Source: Weizmannia acidilactici (GTDB lineage Bacteria; Bacillota; Bacilli; Bacillales; Bacillaceae_C). From it: DNA of 64,000 nt. Position numbers and translations under genes: made by a program. The stretch is from the NCBI RefSeq assembly GCF_008974225.1, contig NZ_BKZR01000017.1:1-64000 (forward strand). The letters run 5' to 3'. Of the stretch, positions 55,556-63,533 are shown one piece after another. Each line of letters opens with the position of its first letter. Position 1 is the first letter of the stretch. Under the pieces are notes generated by a model, which was given only the letters and a program-made list of their open reading frames with translations, was not told the origin of the DNA and made no database searches.

Positions 55556-56004
55556 ACGGCCGGCAGCTTTCCCTTGAAGTTGATCCGGTTTTAAGACTTG
55601 TCGATCTGTTGCGCGACCAGCTGCATATGACAGGAACAAAAATTTCGTGCGGCATTGGTCGCTGCGGGGCTTGTTCGGTGCTCCTGGACGGGAAAGTAGT
55701 AAATGCCTGCCTGGTATTGGCTTATCAAATCGATGGGTCTCACATCACGACCATTGAAGGAATCCAAAAAGGCGGGGAGTTGGATCTGATTCAGCAATGT
55801 TTCCTGGAAGAAGGAGGCTTCCAGTGCGGCTACTGTACGCCCGGCATGATCATGGCGGCAAAAGCGCTCACCGATGAAAATCTATTCCCGGGTGACGAAG
55901 AAATCATAGAAGCACTGTCCGGAAACCTCTGCCGCTGCACCGGATACGGCGGGATACTCCGAGCCCTCTATCGGTTTAAAGCGGAAAAAGCGAAAGAAAG
56001 TTGA
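55507..56004 (+). CDS. pucE: Xanthine dehydrogenase [2Fe-2S] subunit (PucE)
   Basis: This 165-residue small subunit has two iron-sulfur clusters: the plant-ferredoxin type CGIGRCGACSVLLDGKVVNAC and the C-terminal CGYCTPG...CRCTGYG. ATG 55507 lies inside the end of pucD and is preferred to the upstream start at 55438. It is the last gene of the operon. Confidence 0.92.
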   Translation: MENGKTAAKIQATFELNGRQLSLEVDPVLRLVDLLRDQLHMTGTKISCGIGRCGACSVLLDGKVVNACLVLAYQIDGSHITTIEGIQKGGELDLIQQCFLEEGGFQCGYCTPGMIMAAKALTDENLFPGDEEIIEALSGNLCRCTGYGGILRALYRFKAEKAKES

Positions 56005-56051
56005 CGGGGCAGCTCCGTTTCATTCCGGGCTGCCGTGTCTTTTGCCATCCG

Positions 56052-56627
56052 CTACCGCAGCCACCACAGTTCCGGCGGGTTTAATTCATATTCGCCGTTT
56101 TCCCTGTACATGTACTGGCACATGATCAGCTCCCGCCTTAATGTCGCGTAATCTTCATGAAATTCCTTTAAAATTTCATTGACTTTTTTCTCCGGATATA
56201 TTTTTCCAAACTCGAATTTTTGGGCAATATGGGCAAGCACAACCAGCTTCTTCTTGCGCTGGGCCGGGAACGTTTTTAATTTTCCGCCGGCCGTAAAGAA
56301 ATTTTTCAAAATGCTTGCGCGTTCTTCTTCGGATACGGACATTTCCATATTCGTGCTCCTTTCCCCCAATGATAAAATCGCCATCGCGCTGCTTTCCAAA
56401 ATTTTGGTGTTGAGCGAGAAATAAATGGTGTTTTTATCGCGCCGCTCCTTGATCAGTCCGACATCCCGGAGTTTTGTGATATGGTGGGTGATGGTCGGCG
56501 GCTTCAGCCCGAGCTTTCCGGCAATTGCCTGGCCGTGCAGCTCACCCTTTTGCAGCAGGGCAATGATCCGGACGCGCGTTAAATCACCGAGTGCTTTATG
56601 AAATTCCACAATTTTATTGAGCTGCAT
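56052..56627 (-). CDS. ArsR-type HTH regulator with DUF2087 domain
   Basis: This 191-residue protein has an N-terminal ArsR winged helix (ALGDLTRVRIIALLQKGELH, KPPTITHHITKLRDVGLI) and a C-terminal DUF2087 domain (LKTFPAQRKKKLVVLAHIAQ; FHEDYATLRRELIMCQYMYR). No metal-binding Cys pairs are present, so it is unlikely to be a metal sensor. It is convergent with pucE and appears monocistronic; its target is unknown. Confidence 0.82.
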   Translation of the reverse strand: MQLNKIVEFHKALGDLTRVRIIALLQKGELHGQAIAGKLGLKPPTITHHITKLRDVGLIKERRDKNTIYFSLNTKILESSAMAILSLGERSTNMEMSVSEEERASILKNFFTAGGKLKTFPAQRKKKLVVLAHIAQKFEFGKIYPEKKVNEILKEFHEDYATLRRELIMCQYMYRENGEYELNPPELWWLR

Positions 56628-57249
56628 GATGAGGACCTTTCTTTTTTAATTTATATCTAATTAGATAATAATCAAATTCCAATTTTAAATCAACCGTAAA
56701 AAAACCCGCCTTTCAAAAAGCGGGCTTTTACATGGCGTGTTTATGCGTTTCAGCCGTTTTGGCAAACATTGTGATGATCTTCCGGATTTTAACAACTTCC
56801 TCTTCTTTTAACCAGATAAAATAGCGGGGCGGCGGCAGGAGAATGGTAATATAGGAACCGGGCAGGGGGGTGAAAGAAATTTCTGCCTGTCCTCCGGCAT
56901 ATTAAAAAATACTTCGTGCACCCGAACAGTGAAGAAAATCAGGTACACGAAATTCATGAGGCAGTTGTCCATGATCTGGATCATACGGAATCAATTCATT
57001 TTATCAAGAAAATTTTCCCGGAAATGAAGGAAACGAAAAGCGGATTGGCTGCCCGTTTAGAAAATACCGTACTGGAGATCCGTTTTGATCGAAACATTTG
57101 CTGTAACTTCCAACCGGGCGCTTCCTTGGATAAAAAAGTGCAAATCGAAAATCTTTCGCTGGGAATATGAATGAACAAAATGATAAAAAAAGAAAACGCG
57201 GAGCAAACAAGGCTCGGCGTTTTTTCTTGCCTTTAACATGGGAAGCAAC
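56628..57249. other. Intergenic region with a hairpin and weak coding traces
   Basis: A hairpin ACCCGCCTTTC / AAAAGCGGGCTTTT (56698-56730) looks like a terminator for a minus-strand transcript. Before it, the minus strand reads GSYITILLPPPRYFIWLKEE then EVVKIRKIITMFAKTAETHK to a stop at 56733, without a start and interrupted upstream, perhaps a gene remnant. The plus strand has an open frame 56916-57170 (84 residues from GTG) with no ribosome site. Neither is called as a gene. Confidence 0.35.
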
Positions 57250-57341
57250 ATCAGCGGAAAAGCAATTCTTATCGGCGAAAATTTTTCAAAAATCAGCGGC
57301 ACGCCGGAAAAAATCGGTGGAAAATAACTCAAAATCAGCGG
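57250..57341. repeat. 21-bp-periodic ATCAGCGG repeat array
   Basis: Five copies of ATCRGYGR begin at 57250, 57271, 57292, 57313 and 57334, exactly 21 bp apart: ATCAGCGG, ATCGGCGA, ATCAGCGG, ATCGGTGG, ATCAGCGG, each followed or preceded by A-rich spacer. It lies in the leader of the ispA gene. Related inverse-orientation motifs occur at 61416-61538, 34137-34185 and 45743-45770. Confidence 0.7.
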
Positions 57342-57465
57342 AACGGGTCACAACTGCGGCGGCTACATCCAAAGACTTATTTTTAGAAAATTCCCGCAGC
57401 AAACACGAATTTCGTAGTAAAATAAAAAAGAACAAGCTATCTTTCGAATGAAAGGGGAAAGAAAC

Positions 57466-58461
57466 ATGCAGAAAAAGCTGATTCCGTTTCAAGTGCTGGA
57501 AGTCTATGAGCAGGTGGAAGAAACGGTTCCGGAAGGCGTGCAACTGATTCATGCGCCCGATGTGTGGGAAAATGCTGGCTACGGGAAAGGCATTGTCATT
57601 GCGGTCATTGATACAGGTGTCGATAAAACGCATCCAGATTTAAAAGACCGGATTATAGGCGGGAAAGATTTTACGAATACAGGAGATTACCAGGATGATA
57701 ACGGGCATGGGACACATGTGTGCGGAACGATTTTAGCTTCCAAAAATGCATACGGGGTCGTCGGGGTCGCACCTGGGGCAAAGGTGCTTGCTTTAAAGGC
57801 TTTAAATAAGGACGGGCAGGGGGAGTCGCAATGGATTAATGCGGCGCTCGATTATGCCATCAACTGGAAAGGGCCGAACGGTGAAAAAGTTTCCGCCATT
57901 TCCATGTCGCTCGGAGGTCCTGCCGATGAAAGAGAGCATGCCCTGATTCAAAAGGCTGTTCAAAATAATATATTGGTTGTTTGTGCAGCAGGCAACAGCG
58001 GGGACGGCCGCGACGATACCGATGAGATGGATTATCCCGGCGCTTATCCTGAAGTCGTAGAAGTCGGCGCGGTTGACCTGCAAAAGAATCTGGCCGATTT
58101 TTCCAATACGAATGCGGAAATTGACCTGGTCGCTCCCGGTGTTGGGATCCTTTCTACTTACCCCGGCGGCAAATACGCTAGACTCAGCGGCACGTCAATG
58201 GCGACGCCGCATGTGAGCGGGGCGGCTGCATTGGTGAAACAGATGGAAGAAAAAGCATTCGGCCGGGCGCTTACGGAAGCGGAGCTCTATGCGCAACTGT
58301 GCATTCATACAGAAAACCTGGGGTTGAACAAAAAAGCGCAGGGGAACGGGATGATCAATTTGTCGCGTCCGGAGCAAAATGCAAGAGGCAATGAAATTAA
58401 AATCACGGTAGAATCCGAAAGCCTTGGCCTCAAACCGCAGACGGTAACAGTGACATATTAA
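57466..58461 (+). CDS. ispA: Intracellular subtilisin-like serine protease
   Basis: This 331-residue S8 protease lacks a signal peptide and carries the short N-terminal propeptide with the LIPF motif typical of intracellular subtilisins. The catalytic triad is Asp in VIDTGVDKTHPDL, His in NGHGTHVCGT and Ser in SGTSMATPHVSGAAALV, with the oxyanion Asn in CAAGNSGDG. ATG 57466 behind AAAGGGGA is chosen; the frame opens 18 bases earlier. It degrades intracellular proteins, mainly in stationary phase in related species. Confidence 0.92.
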   Translation: MQKKLIPFQVLEVYEQVEETVPEGVQLIHAPDVWENAGYGKGIVIAVIDTGVDKTHPDLKDRIIGGKDFTNTGDYQDDNGHGTHVCGTILASKNAYGVVGVAPGAKVLALKALNKDGQGESQWINAALDYAINWKGPNGEKVSAISMSLGGPADEREHALIQKAVQNNILVVCAAGNSGDGRDDTDEMDYPGAYPEVVEVGAVDLQKNLADFSNTNAEIDLVAPGVGILSTYPGGKYARLSGTSMATPHVSGAAALVKQMEEKAFGRALTEAELYAQLCIHTENLGLNKKAQGNGMINLSRPEQNARGNEIKITVESESLGLKPQTVTVTY

Positions 58462-58493
58462 CCGGCATGGGATTGAATCGAATTGGGCGCACA

Positions 58494-58536
58494 AAAAACC
58501 GGCTGCCTTATTGCAAGCTGCCGGTTTGTTCTTTTT
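58494..58536 (+). terminator. Terminator of ispA
   Basis: ACCGGC...GCCGGT arms around an inner TGCC/GCA stem, then GTTCTTTTTT. Confidence 0.75.
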
Positions 58537-58761
58537 TCGCTAATGATCAGTCCCCGCCGTAACCGGTGATTCGCGGTCAGGCATATGATGGAAAACTGTC
58601 CCCTTCTAGGAAATTTTACCGTTTCCAAGAAAAATTTTTTCGCCAATTTTAAACAAGTGCCAAAATGACTTTACAACGGTTAAAAAATGCACTATTCTAA
58701 ATGAAAAATAAAGTTTGTATACTTTGTGAAATGGTTTTGCAGTAGAAATGGGGAAAACCGT

Positions 58762-60681
58762 ATGATGACAAAGCGCCAAAAAGAGATTATAAAACTGTTG
58801 TCAATGGCCGGAGAACCGGTTACAGCCGATTGGATTGCAAAAGAAATCGGCGTCAGCGACCGTACTGTCCGCAGCGAAATGAAAGCGTTGCAATCAGAAT
58901 GTGAAGCGGCAGGGGCAGTCCTTGAGTCGATGCGGGGAATTGGATACCGACTGAAAATCACCGATCAGGCAGCCTTTCAGACGGCGATGGGACAAACCGG
59001 AAATGACCCGCAAGAGAAAATACAAACGGATTTTTCCGACCAGTCGAACCGGGTGGCTTATATGCTCAGGCGCTTTTTGCTGGAAAAAGGCGCGATCAAG
59101 TTGGAAACTTTCGAGGACGAAATGTATGTGTCAAAATCAACGATTCAACATGATTTAAAAATGCTGCGCGGCATTTTGAAAAAATATGGGCTTGATTTGG
59201 TTAACCGCCCCCATTACGGGACGCAGATTGTCGGTGACGAATACAAAAAGAGGCTGTGCTTATCCAACCAGATTATGCGCAATCCGGATTTAAGCATGGA
59301 CCGGGATGCCATCCAACTGCTCGATGAAGACTTGTATTCGAAAATCAAAGAAATCATCATCCAAAAAGTCAATGAATATAAAATCGAGATATCCGACATT
59401 TCGCTTGAAAACCTGGCCACCCATGTGACGATTGCCTGCAAGCGGATTGAAAAAGGGTTTTATATTGAAAAACTTGAGCATGAAATCCATAAAGAATATC
59501 CGTTTGAAAAATTTGTTGCCGGCGAAATTGTCCGCGAGGTGGAAAAACTGACGGGACTGCATTTTCCGGAACCTGAGATCGACTATATCATTGTCCACCT
59601 TGTTGGTACGAAGCTTTTAAATAAAAGAGAACTCGTGGAATACGGGGAATTTGATGAGGCCGGGCACATCGTCCGCCGCATGCTGGAGAGGCTGAAAGAG
59701 GAAATGGGCTGGGATTTCAGTGGTGACCATGAACTGATCCAGGCGCTGACGCTTCACATCCGGCCGGTGATGAATCGGCTCCGTTATCATATGAACATCC
59801 GCAATCCGCTTCTGCAACAGATCAAAATGAAATATCCAGTTGCATTTGAAGGCGCCGTCATTGCAAGCAAATGCATTGAAGATTATTTGCAGATGGAAGT
59901 CGGCGAGCATGAAATCGCCTATATCGCATTGCATATCGGTGTGGCGCTCGAGCGGATGAAAACAAAGGCCGGTAAAGCAAAAAAAGTACTCGTTGTCTGC
60001 GCATCCGGCGTCGGGAGTGCGAAACTGCTTTATTACCGGCTGCAGCGTTTATTTGAACATGAGATGGAAATTGTCGACACGATCCATTTTTATAAATTGA
60101 AAGACTATGACTTGTCTTTTATCGACCTTGTCATCAGCACGATTCCGATTCAAGAGGATCTCGGCGTACCGGTCCAGGTTGTCAATACGTTTTTGGAAGA
60201 CGGTGACATTGAAAATATCAAACGGCAGCTCCATCCGGAAAAAACGGCATCAAAAGTTTATCTCGATCCTTCGCGGGTGTTCATCCATAAAGATTTTGAA
60301 GACAGGGAAAGTGCCATCCGGTTTTTATGCGGGGAGCTGAAAAAGCAGGAGCTTGTGCCGGAAAATTACGTAGATCTTGTGCTGGAAAGGGAAGCGGCGG
60401 CGCCGACAAGTTTCGGAAATTTGGTGGCCGTCCCCCATCCGATCAAACCGGTCACGGATGAAACATTTTGGACGGTTTGCACACTGAAACGCCCGATCGC
60501 CTGGTACGGCCGGCAAATGGTCCAGTTTGTCTGCCTTTTGAATATCCAAAAGAATCCAAAAGGTGGCCTCGACCAGATGTATCAGCATTTGATTTCCGTC
60601 ATTGAAAACAAAAATACCGTCCAAAAAATCATCCAAAGCGATTCCGTTGAAGAAGTCATCGGCCTTTTAACCAAAACGTGA
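58762..60681 (+). CDS. licR: LicR-type PRD transcriptional activator
   Basis: This PTS-regulated activator has about 639 residues. It shows an N-terminal DeoR/HTH_11 winged helix (VTADWIAKEIGVSDRTVRSEMKA), a second HTH region (YVSKSTIQHDLKMLRGI), two PRD domains (conserved His in LATHVTIACKRIEK, YIIVHLVGTK, LTLHIRPVMNR and YIALHIGVALER), an EIIB-like domain with Cys (KVLVVCASGVGSAKLL) and a C-terminal EIIA-like domain (His in VAVPHPI). This matches LicR of B. subtilis. ATG 58762 behind ATGGGGA is preferred over 58726. It precedes the lic genes it probably controls. Confidence 0.92.
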   Translation: MMTKRQKEIIKLLSMAGEPVTADWIAKEIGVSDRTVRSEMKALQSECEAAGAVLESMRGIGYRLKITDQAAFQTAMGQTGNDPQEKIQTDFSDQSNRVAYMLRRFLLEKGAIKLETFEDEMYVSKSTIQHDLKMLRGILKKYGLDLVNRPHYGTQIVGDEYKKRLCLSNQIMRNPDLSMDRDAIQLLDEDLYSKIKEIIIQKVNEYKIEISDISLENLATHVTIACKRIEKGFYIEKLEHEIHKEYPFEKFVAGEIVREVEKLTGLHFPEPEIDYIIVHLVGTKLLNKRELVEYGEFDEAGHIVRRMLERLKEEMGWDFSGDHELIQALTLHIRPVMNRLRYHMNIRNPLLQQIKMKYPVAFEGAVIASKCIEDYLQMEVGEHEIAYIALHIGVALERMKTKAGKAKKVLVVCASGVGSAKLLYYRLQRLFEHEMEIVDTIHFYKLKDYDLSFIDLVISTIPIQEDLGVPVQVVNTFLEDGDIENIKRQLHPEKTASKVYLDPSRVFIHKDFEDRESAIRFLCGELKKQELVPENYVDLVLEREAAAPTSFGNLVAVPHPIKPVTDETFWTVCTLKRPIAWYGRQMVQFVCLLNIQKNPKGGLDQMYQHLISVIENKNTVQKIIQSDSVEEVIGLLTKT

Positions 60682-60710
60682 AAACCGCCGCAGAAAAGGA
60701 CGGTTTTCAC
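60678..60710 (+). terminator. Terminator after licR
   Basis: GTGAAAACCG-CC and GG-ACGGTTTTCAC form a strong stem followed by a run of A on this strand; it may serve as a bidirectional or weak terminator. Confidence 0.55.
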
Positions 60711-60717
60711 AAAAAAA

Positions 60718-60744
60718 GTAAGCGTTTCCGTTAGTTAACGGAAA
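60718..60744 (+). promoter_or_regulatory. Palindromic operator before licA, candidate LicR site
   Basis: TTTCCGTT-AGTT-AACGGAAA (60725-60744) is a perfect inverted repeat preceded by GTAAGCG. The same 27-bp block, apart from three centre bases, occurs upstream of licB at 61572-61598. Confidence 0.7.
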
Positions 60745-60864
60745 TGATCCAAATGTAAAATACCCCCGACCTGTAATAAAATAAAAGTAAGCAAGGAAAG
60801 TTCATTTATTTGTAAGCATTTGAAGAAGCGGGAACAAAATTTTTCATATAGGGAAGTGGAAAAT

Positions 60865-61194
60865 ATGAAAACTGAAGATATCGAAATGACTGCATTCCAA
60901 ATCATCAGCAATGTGGGGACAGCCAAAAGCCTGGCCATGGAAGCACTGTACGCGGCAAGGGACGGGAACTTCGAACTGGCGGAAGAGAAAATGAAAGAAT
61001 CGCGGAAATTTTTTGTGGAGGGCCATAAAGTCCATGCGTCACTGATCCAGCAGGAAGCATCAGGGAACAAAGTCGGGTTTTCGATGATTTTTATGCATGC
61101 GGAAGACCAGTTGATGAGCGCCGAAACCATTTCCGAACTGGTAAAGGAAATGATTGAAATGTATAAAAAGTTTGGAATTGCAGTAGAAAAATAG
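60865..61194 (+). CDS. licA: PTS lactose/cellobiose-type IIA component
   Basis: This 109-residue helical EIIA is phosphorylated on the histidine in VEGHKVHASLIQ and passes phosphate to LicB. FMHAEDQLMSAETISEL is the family C-terminal helix. ATG 60865 behind GGGAAGTGG is preferred over 60820. It has its own upstream palindrome and a terminator after it, so it is transcribed separately from licB. Confidence 0.9.
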   Translation: MKTEDIEMTAFQIISNVGTAKSLAMEALYAARDGNFELAEEKMKESRKFFVEGHKVHASLIQQEASGNKVGFSMIFMHAEDQLMSAETISELVKEMIEMYKKFGIAVEK

Positions 61195-61202
61195 AAAAGG
61201 CC

Positions 61203-61238
61203 AACTGCTTTCTTTTTTAGGAGAAAGCAGTTTTTTTG
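61203..61238 (+). terminator. Terminator of licA
   Basis: AACTGCTTTC and GAAAGCAGTT arms, then a T run. Confidence 0.85.
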
Positions 61239-61571
61239 CGGCTGTGGGTTCCCTGCGGAAACGCTGTTTTCTTTTCTGCCTTCGCTAATAAAAGCATTTT
61301 TTCTCTGATTTTAATTTCCATAGAGAGGAATCTTGGATGCACGGCCTCGAAATAGGGCAGGTTCACCTTAAACATTGAAAGAGGTCCTCTATTTTTTCTT
61401 CCGTTTTCGCCGCAACGCTGATTTCTTGATACCTTTCACCGATGATTAGCAGGGAACCGCTAATTAAAGCTTCATTTCCGCTGATTTTGATAAAAGCCGG
61501 GATCCGCTAACCTCCTCTTTCTTCCTCCCGACGCTGATTTCTGTTTACATAGAGAAGTGACCAAATTTCGT
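61239..61571. repeat. Intergenic CGCTGAT repeat array between licA and licB
   Basis: CGCTGAT-like units lie at 61416, 61440, 61458, 61479, 61505 and 61532, with spacings of 18 to 27 bp; 61416 to 61458 is 42 and 61458 to 61479 is 21. They are the reverse complement of the ATCAGCG units at 57250-57341. No gene is seen. Confidence 0.5.
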
Positions 61572-61578
61572 GTAAGCG

Positions 61579-61598
61579 TTTCCGTTGCCTAACGGAAA
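61579..61598 (+). promoter_or_regulatory. Palindromic operator before licB, candidate LicR site
   Basis: TTTCCGTT-GCCT-AACGGAAA repeats the palindrome found before licA, with the same GTAAGCG flank at 61572-61578. A TACAAT box follows about 30 bp downstream. Confidence 0.7.
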
Positions 61599-61679
61599 AT
61601 GCTTCTCTCCTCTTCGAAAACGCTTTTAACTACAATAAAGATGTAAGGAAAAGATATTCAATATTTGGAGGAGATAGAT

Positions 61680-62000
61680 ATGAAAACGATCATGTTGGTA
61701 TGTGCGGCCGGTATGAGCACAAGCCTGCTGGTGACAAAAATGAAAAAAGCGGCCGAAGCAAAAGGGGTTGAAGCCGATATCTTTGCGGTATCCGCATCCG
61801 ATGTCGATGCCACGCTGGAAAAGAAAGACATTGATGTCCTGCTGCTTGGCCCGCAAGTCAAATTTATGAAAAAGCAATTTGAACCAAAACTCGCAGAAAA
61901 AGGGATTCCTATTGATTCGATCAACATGCAGTACTACGGCATGATGAACGGGGAAAAAGTTTTGGAACAGGCTTTCTCATTAATTGACAACAATAAATAA
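61680..62000 (+). CDS. licB: PTS lactose/cellobiose-type IIB component
   Basis: This 106-residue EIIB carries the phosphorylatable Cys in MLVCAAGMSTSLLV (about residue 8). The rest (DVLLLGPQVKFM) is typical. ATG 61680 follows GGAGGAG. It is the first gene of licB-GH1-licC. Confidence 0.93.
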   Translation: MKTIMLVCAAGMSTSLLVTKMKKAAEAKGVEADIFAVSASDVDATLEKKDIDVLLLGPQVKFMKKQFEPKLAEKGIPIDSINMQYYGMMNGEKVLEQAFSLIDNNK

Positions 62001-62068
62001 TCTTAGATATAAGTCATTTCTTTTTGGTTGGTTGTACTAAATAAATAATTTTCAGAGGTGAATAAATA

Positions 62069-63505
62069 ATGGTACAAGGGTTGCGCATGCCAGAGGATTT
62101 TTTGTGGGGAGCTGCCGTGGCCGCTCACCAATTAGAAGGTGCCTGGGACGTCGGCGGTAAAGGGATATCGATTGCGGACGTAATGCTGGCAGGTGCAAAT
62201 GGCAAGCGGCGTGTGGTTACAGATACCGTATTGCCGGATGGCAATTATCCGAGTCATAGAGGGATTGATTTCTATCATTCCTATCCGCGTGATTTTAAAC
62301 TTTTTAAAGAACTGGGTTTAAAGGCTTTTCGGACTTCGATTGCATGGACTCGTATTTTTCCAAACGGGGATGAGGCGGAACCTAATGAAGAAGGTTTGCT
62401 TTTCTATGACAAAATGATTGATGAAATGTTGGCAAATGGAATCGAACCGGTTCTAACGTTAAGCCATTTCGAAATGCCATATCATTTGGTAACCGAGTAC
62501 GGAGGATGGCGTAACCGGAAGCTGATTGACTTTTTTGTTAGATTTGCAGAAACGGTCATTCGAAGATATGGTGACCGGGTTAAATATTGGATGACCTTTA
62601 ATGAGATTAATAACCAAACTTCATGGATGGATACCCATCCGATGCTTCAAAACTCAGGCTTAAAAGATTATGACCGGGACAAAGCGCAAGAGTTAATGTA
62701 TTTGGCTTCACACCATGAATTAGTCGCATCGGCTTTGGTTGCGAAAATCGCTCATGAAATCAATCCGGATCTGATGATTGGTGCGATGATTGCCATGAAT
62801 CCGGTTTATCCTGCATCATCCAATCCAGAGGATATTTTAATGGCCCAAAGAGCGATGCAAACGCGGTATTACTGGGGTGATGTACATGCTCTGGGCGAAT
62901 ATCCAAATTGGTTATTAAACTTTTGGGATCATAAGGGTTTTAAGATAGATATCACTGAAGAAGACAAAAAATTATTAAGAGAAAACACGGTTGACTATGT
63001 TGCTTTCTCCTATTATATGTCATGGACGGTTAAAAGTACTGGTGACGAATGGTTAGAGTATGATGAATCGCAAAACCATGGTGACAATCCGTTCCTGAAG
63101 AAGACGGATTGGGGATGGCAAATTGATCCTGTTGGCGTTCGCTGGGCCATGAATTGGATGTGGGATCGCTGGCACAAACCGCTGTTTATTGTAGAAAATG
63201 GCATGGGTGCGTACGATGTTTTAGAAGATGATCACACCATTCACGATGAGTATCGGATTGCTTATTTACGAGACCATATTCTTTCGATGGAACGCGGTGT
63301 CGTGTTAGACGGAATACCGTTGATTGGATATTTACCATGGTCGGGAATTGATATTGTATCTGCTTCTACTGGCGAAATGGCCAAGAGATATGGCTTTATC
63401 TATGTTGATTTAGATGATATGGGGAAGGGCAGCGGCAAGAGATATAAAAAAGATAGTTTTGAATGGTATCAGCAAGTGATTTCATCGAATGGTGAATCTT
63501 TGTAA
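62069..63505 (+). CDS. 6-phospho-beta-glucosidase, glycoside hydrolase family 1
   Basis: This 478-residue cytoplasmic GH1 enzyme starts DFLWGAAVAAHQLEGAW. Acid/base Glu lies in WMTFNEIN (about 180) and the nucleophile Glu in FIVENGMGAYD (about 375). The ASTGEMAKRYGF loop has the Ser, Lys and Tyr for 6-phosphate. It lies between licB and the IIC gene and hydrolyses the phosphorylated sugar they import (cellobiose or other beta-glucosides). It is the LicH position, but B. subtilis LicH is family 4, so the symbol is not transferred. Confidence 0.92.
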   Translation: MVQGLRMPEDFLWGAAVAAHQLEGAWDVGGKGISIADVMLAGANGKRRVVTDTVLPDGNYPSHRGIDFYHSYPRDFKLFKELGLKAFRTSIAWTRIFPNGDEAEPNEEGLLFYDKMIDEMLANGIEPVLTLSHFEMPYHLVTEYGGWRNRKLIDFFVRFAETVIRRYGDRVKYWMTFNEINNQTSWMDTHPMLQNSGLKDYDRDKAQELMYLASHHELVASALVAKIAHEINPDLMIGAMIAMNPVYPASSNPEDILMAQRAMQTRYYWGDVHALGEYPNWLLNFWDHKGFKIDITEEDKKLLRENTVDYVAFSYYMSWTVKSTGDEWLEYDESQNHGDNPFLKKTDWGWQIDPVGVRWAMNWMWDRWHKPLFIVENGMGAYDVLEDDHTIHDEYRIAYLRDHILSMERGVVLDGIPLIGYLPWSGIDIVSASTGEMAKRYGFIYVDLDDMGKGSGKRYKKDSFEWYQQVISSNGESL

Positions 63506-63533
63506 GTTATATATGAAAGATTGGTGATGAATG

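Noticed and set aside
56916..57170. 84-residue plus-strand protein
   Set aside because: It opens at a GTG with no ribosome site and shows no family resemblance. The minus strand in the same region has equally weak coding traces.
57250..57341. CRISPR array
   Set aside because: Units are only about 8 bp, degenerate and spaced 21 bp apart, with no conserved long repeat and no cas genes.
61613..61628. cre site before licB
   Set aside because: GAAAACGCTTTTAA resembles cre but misses fixed positions at both ends, so it was not called.
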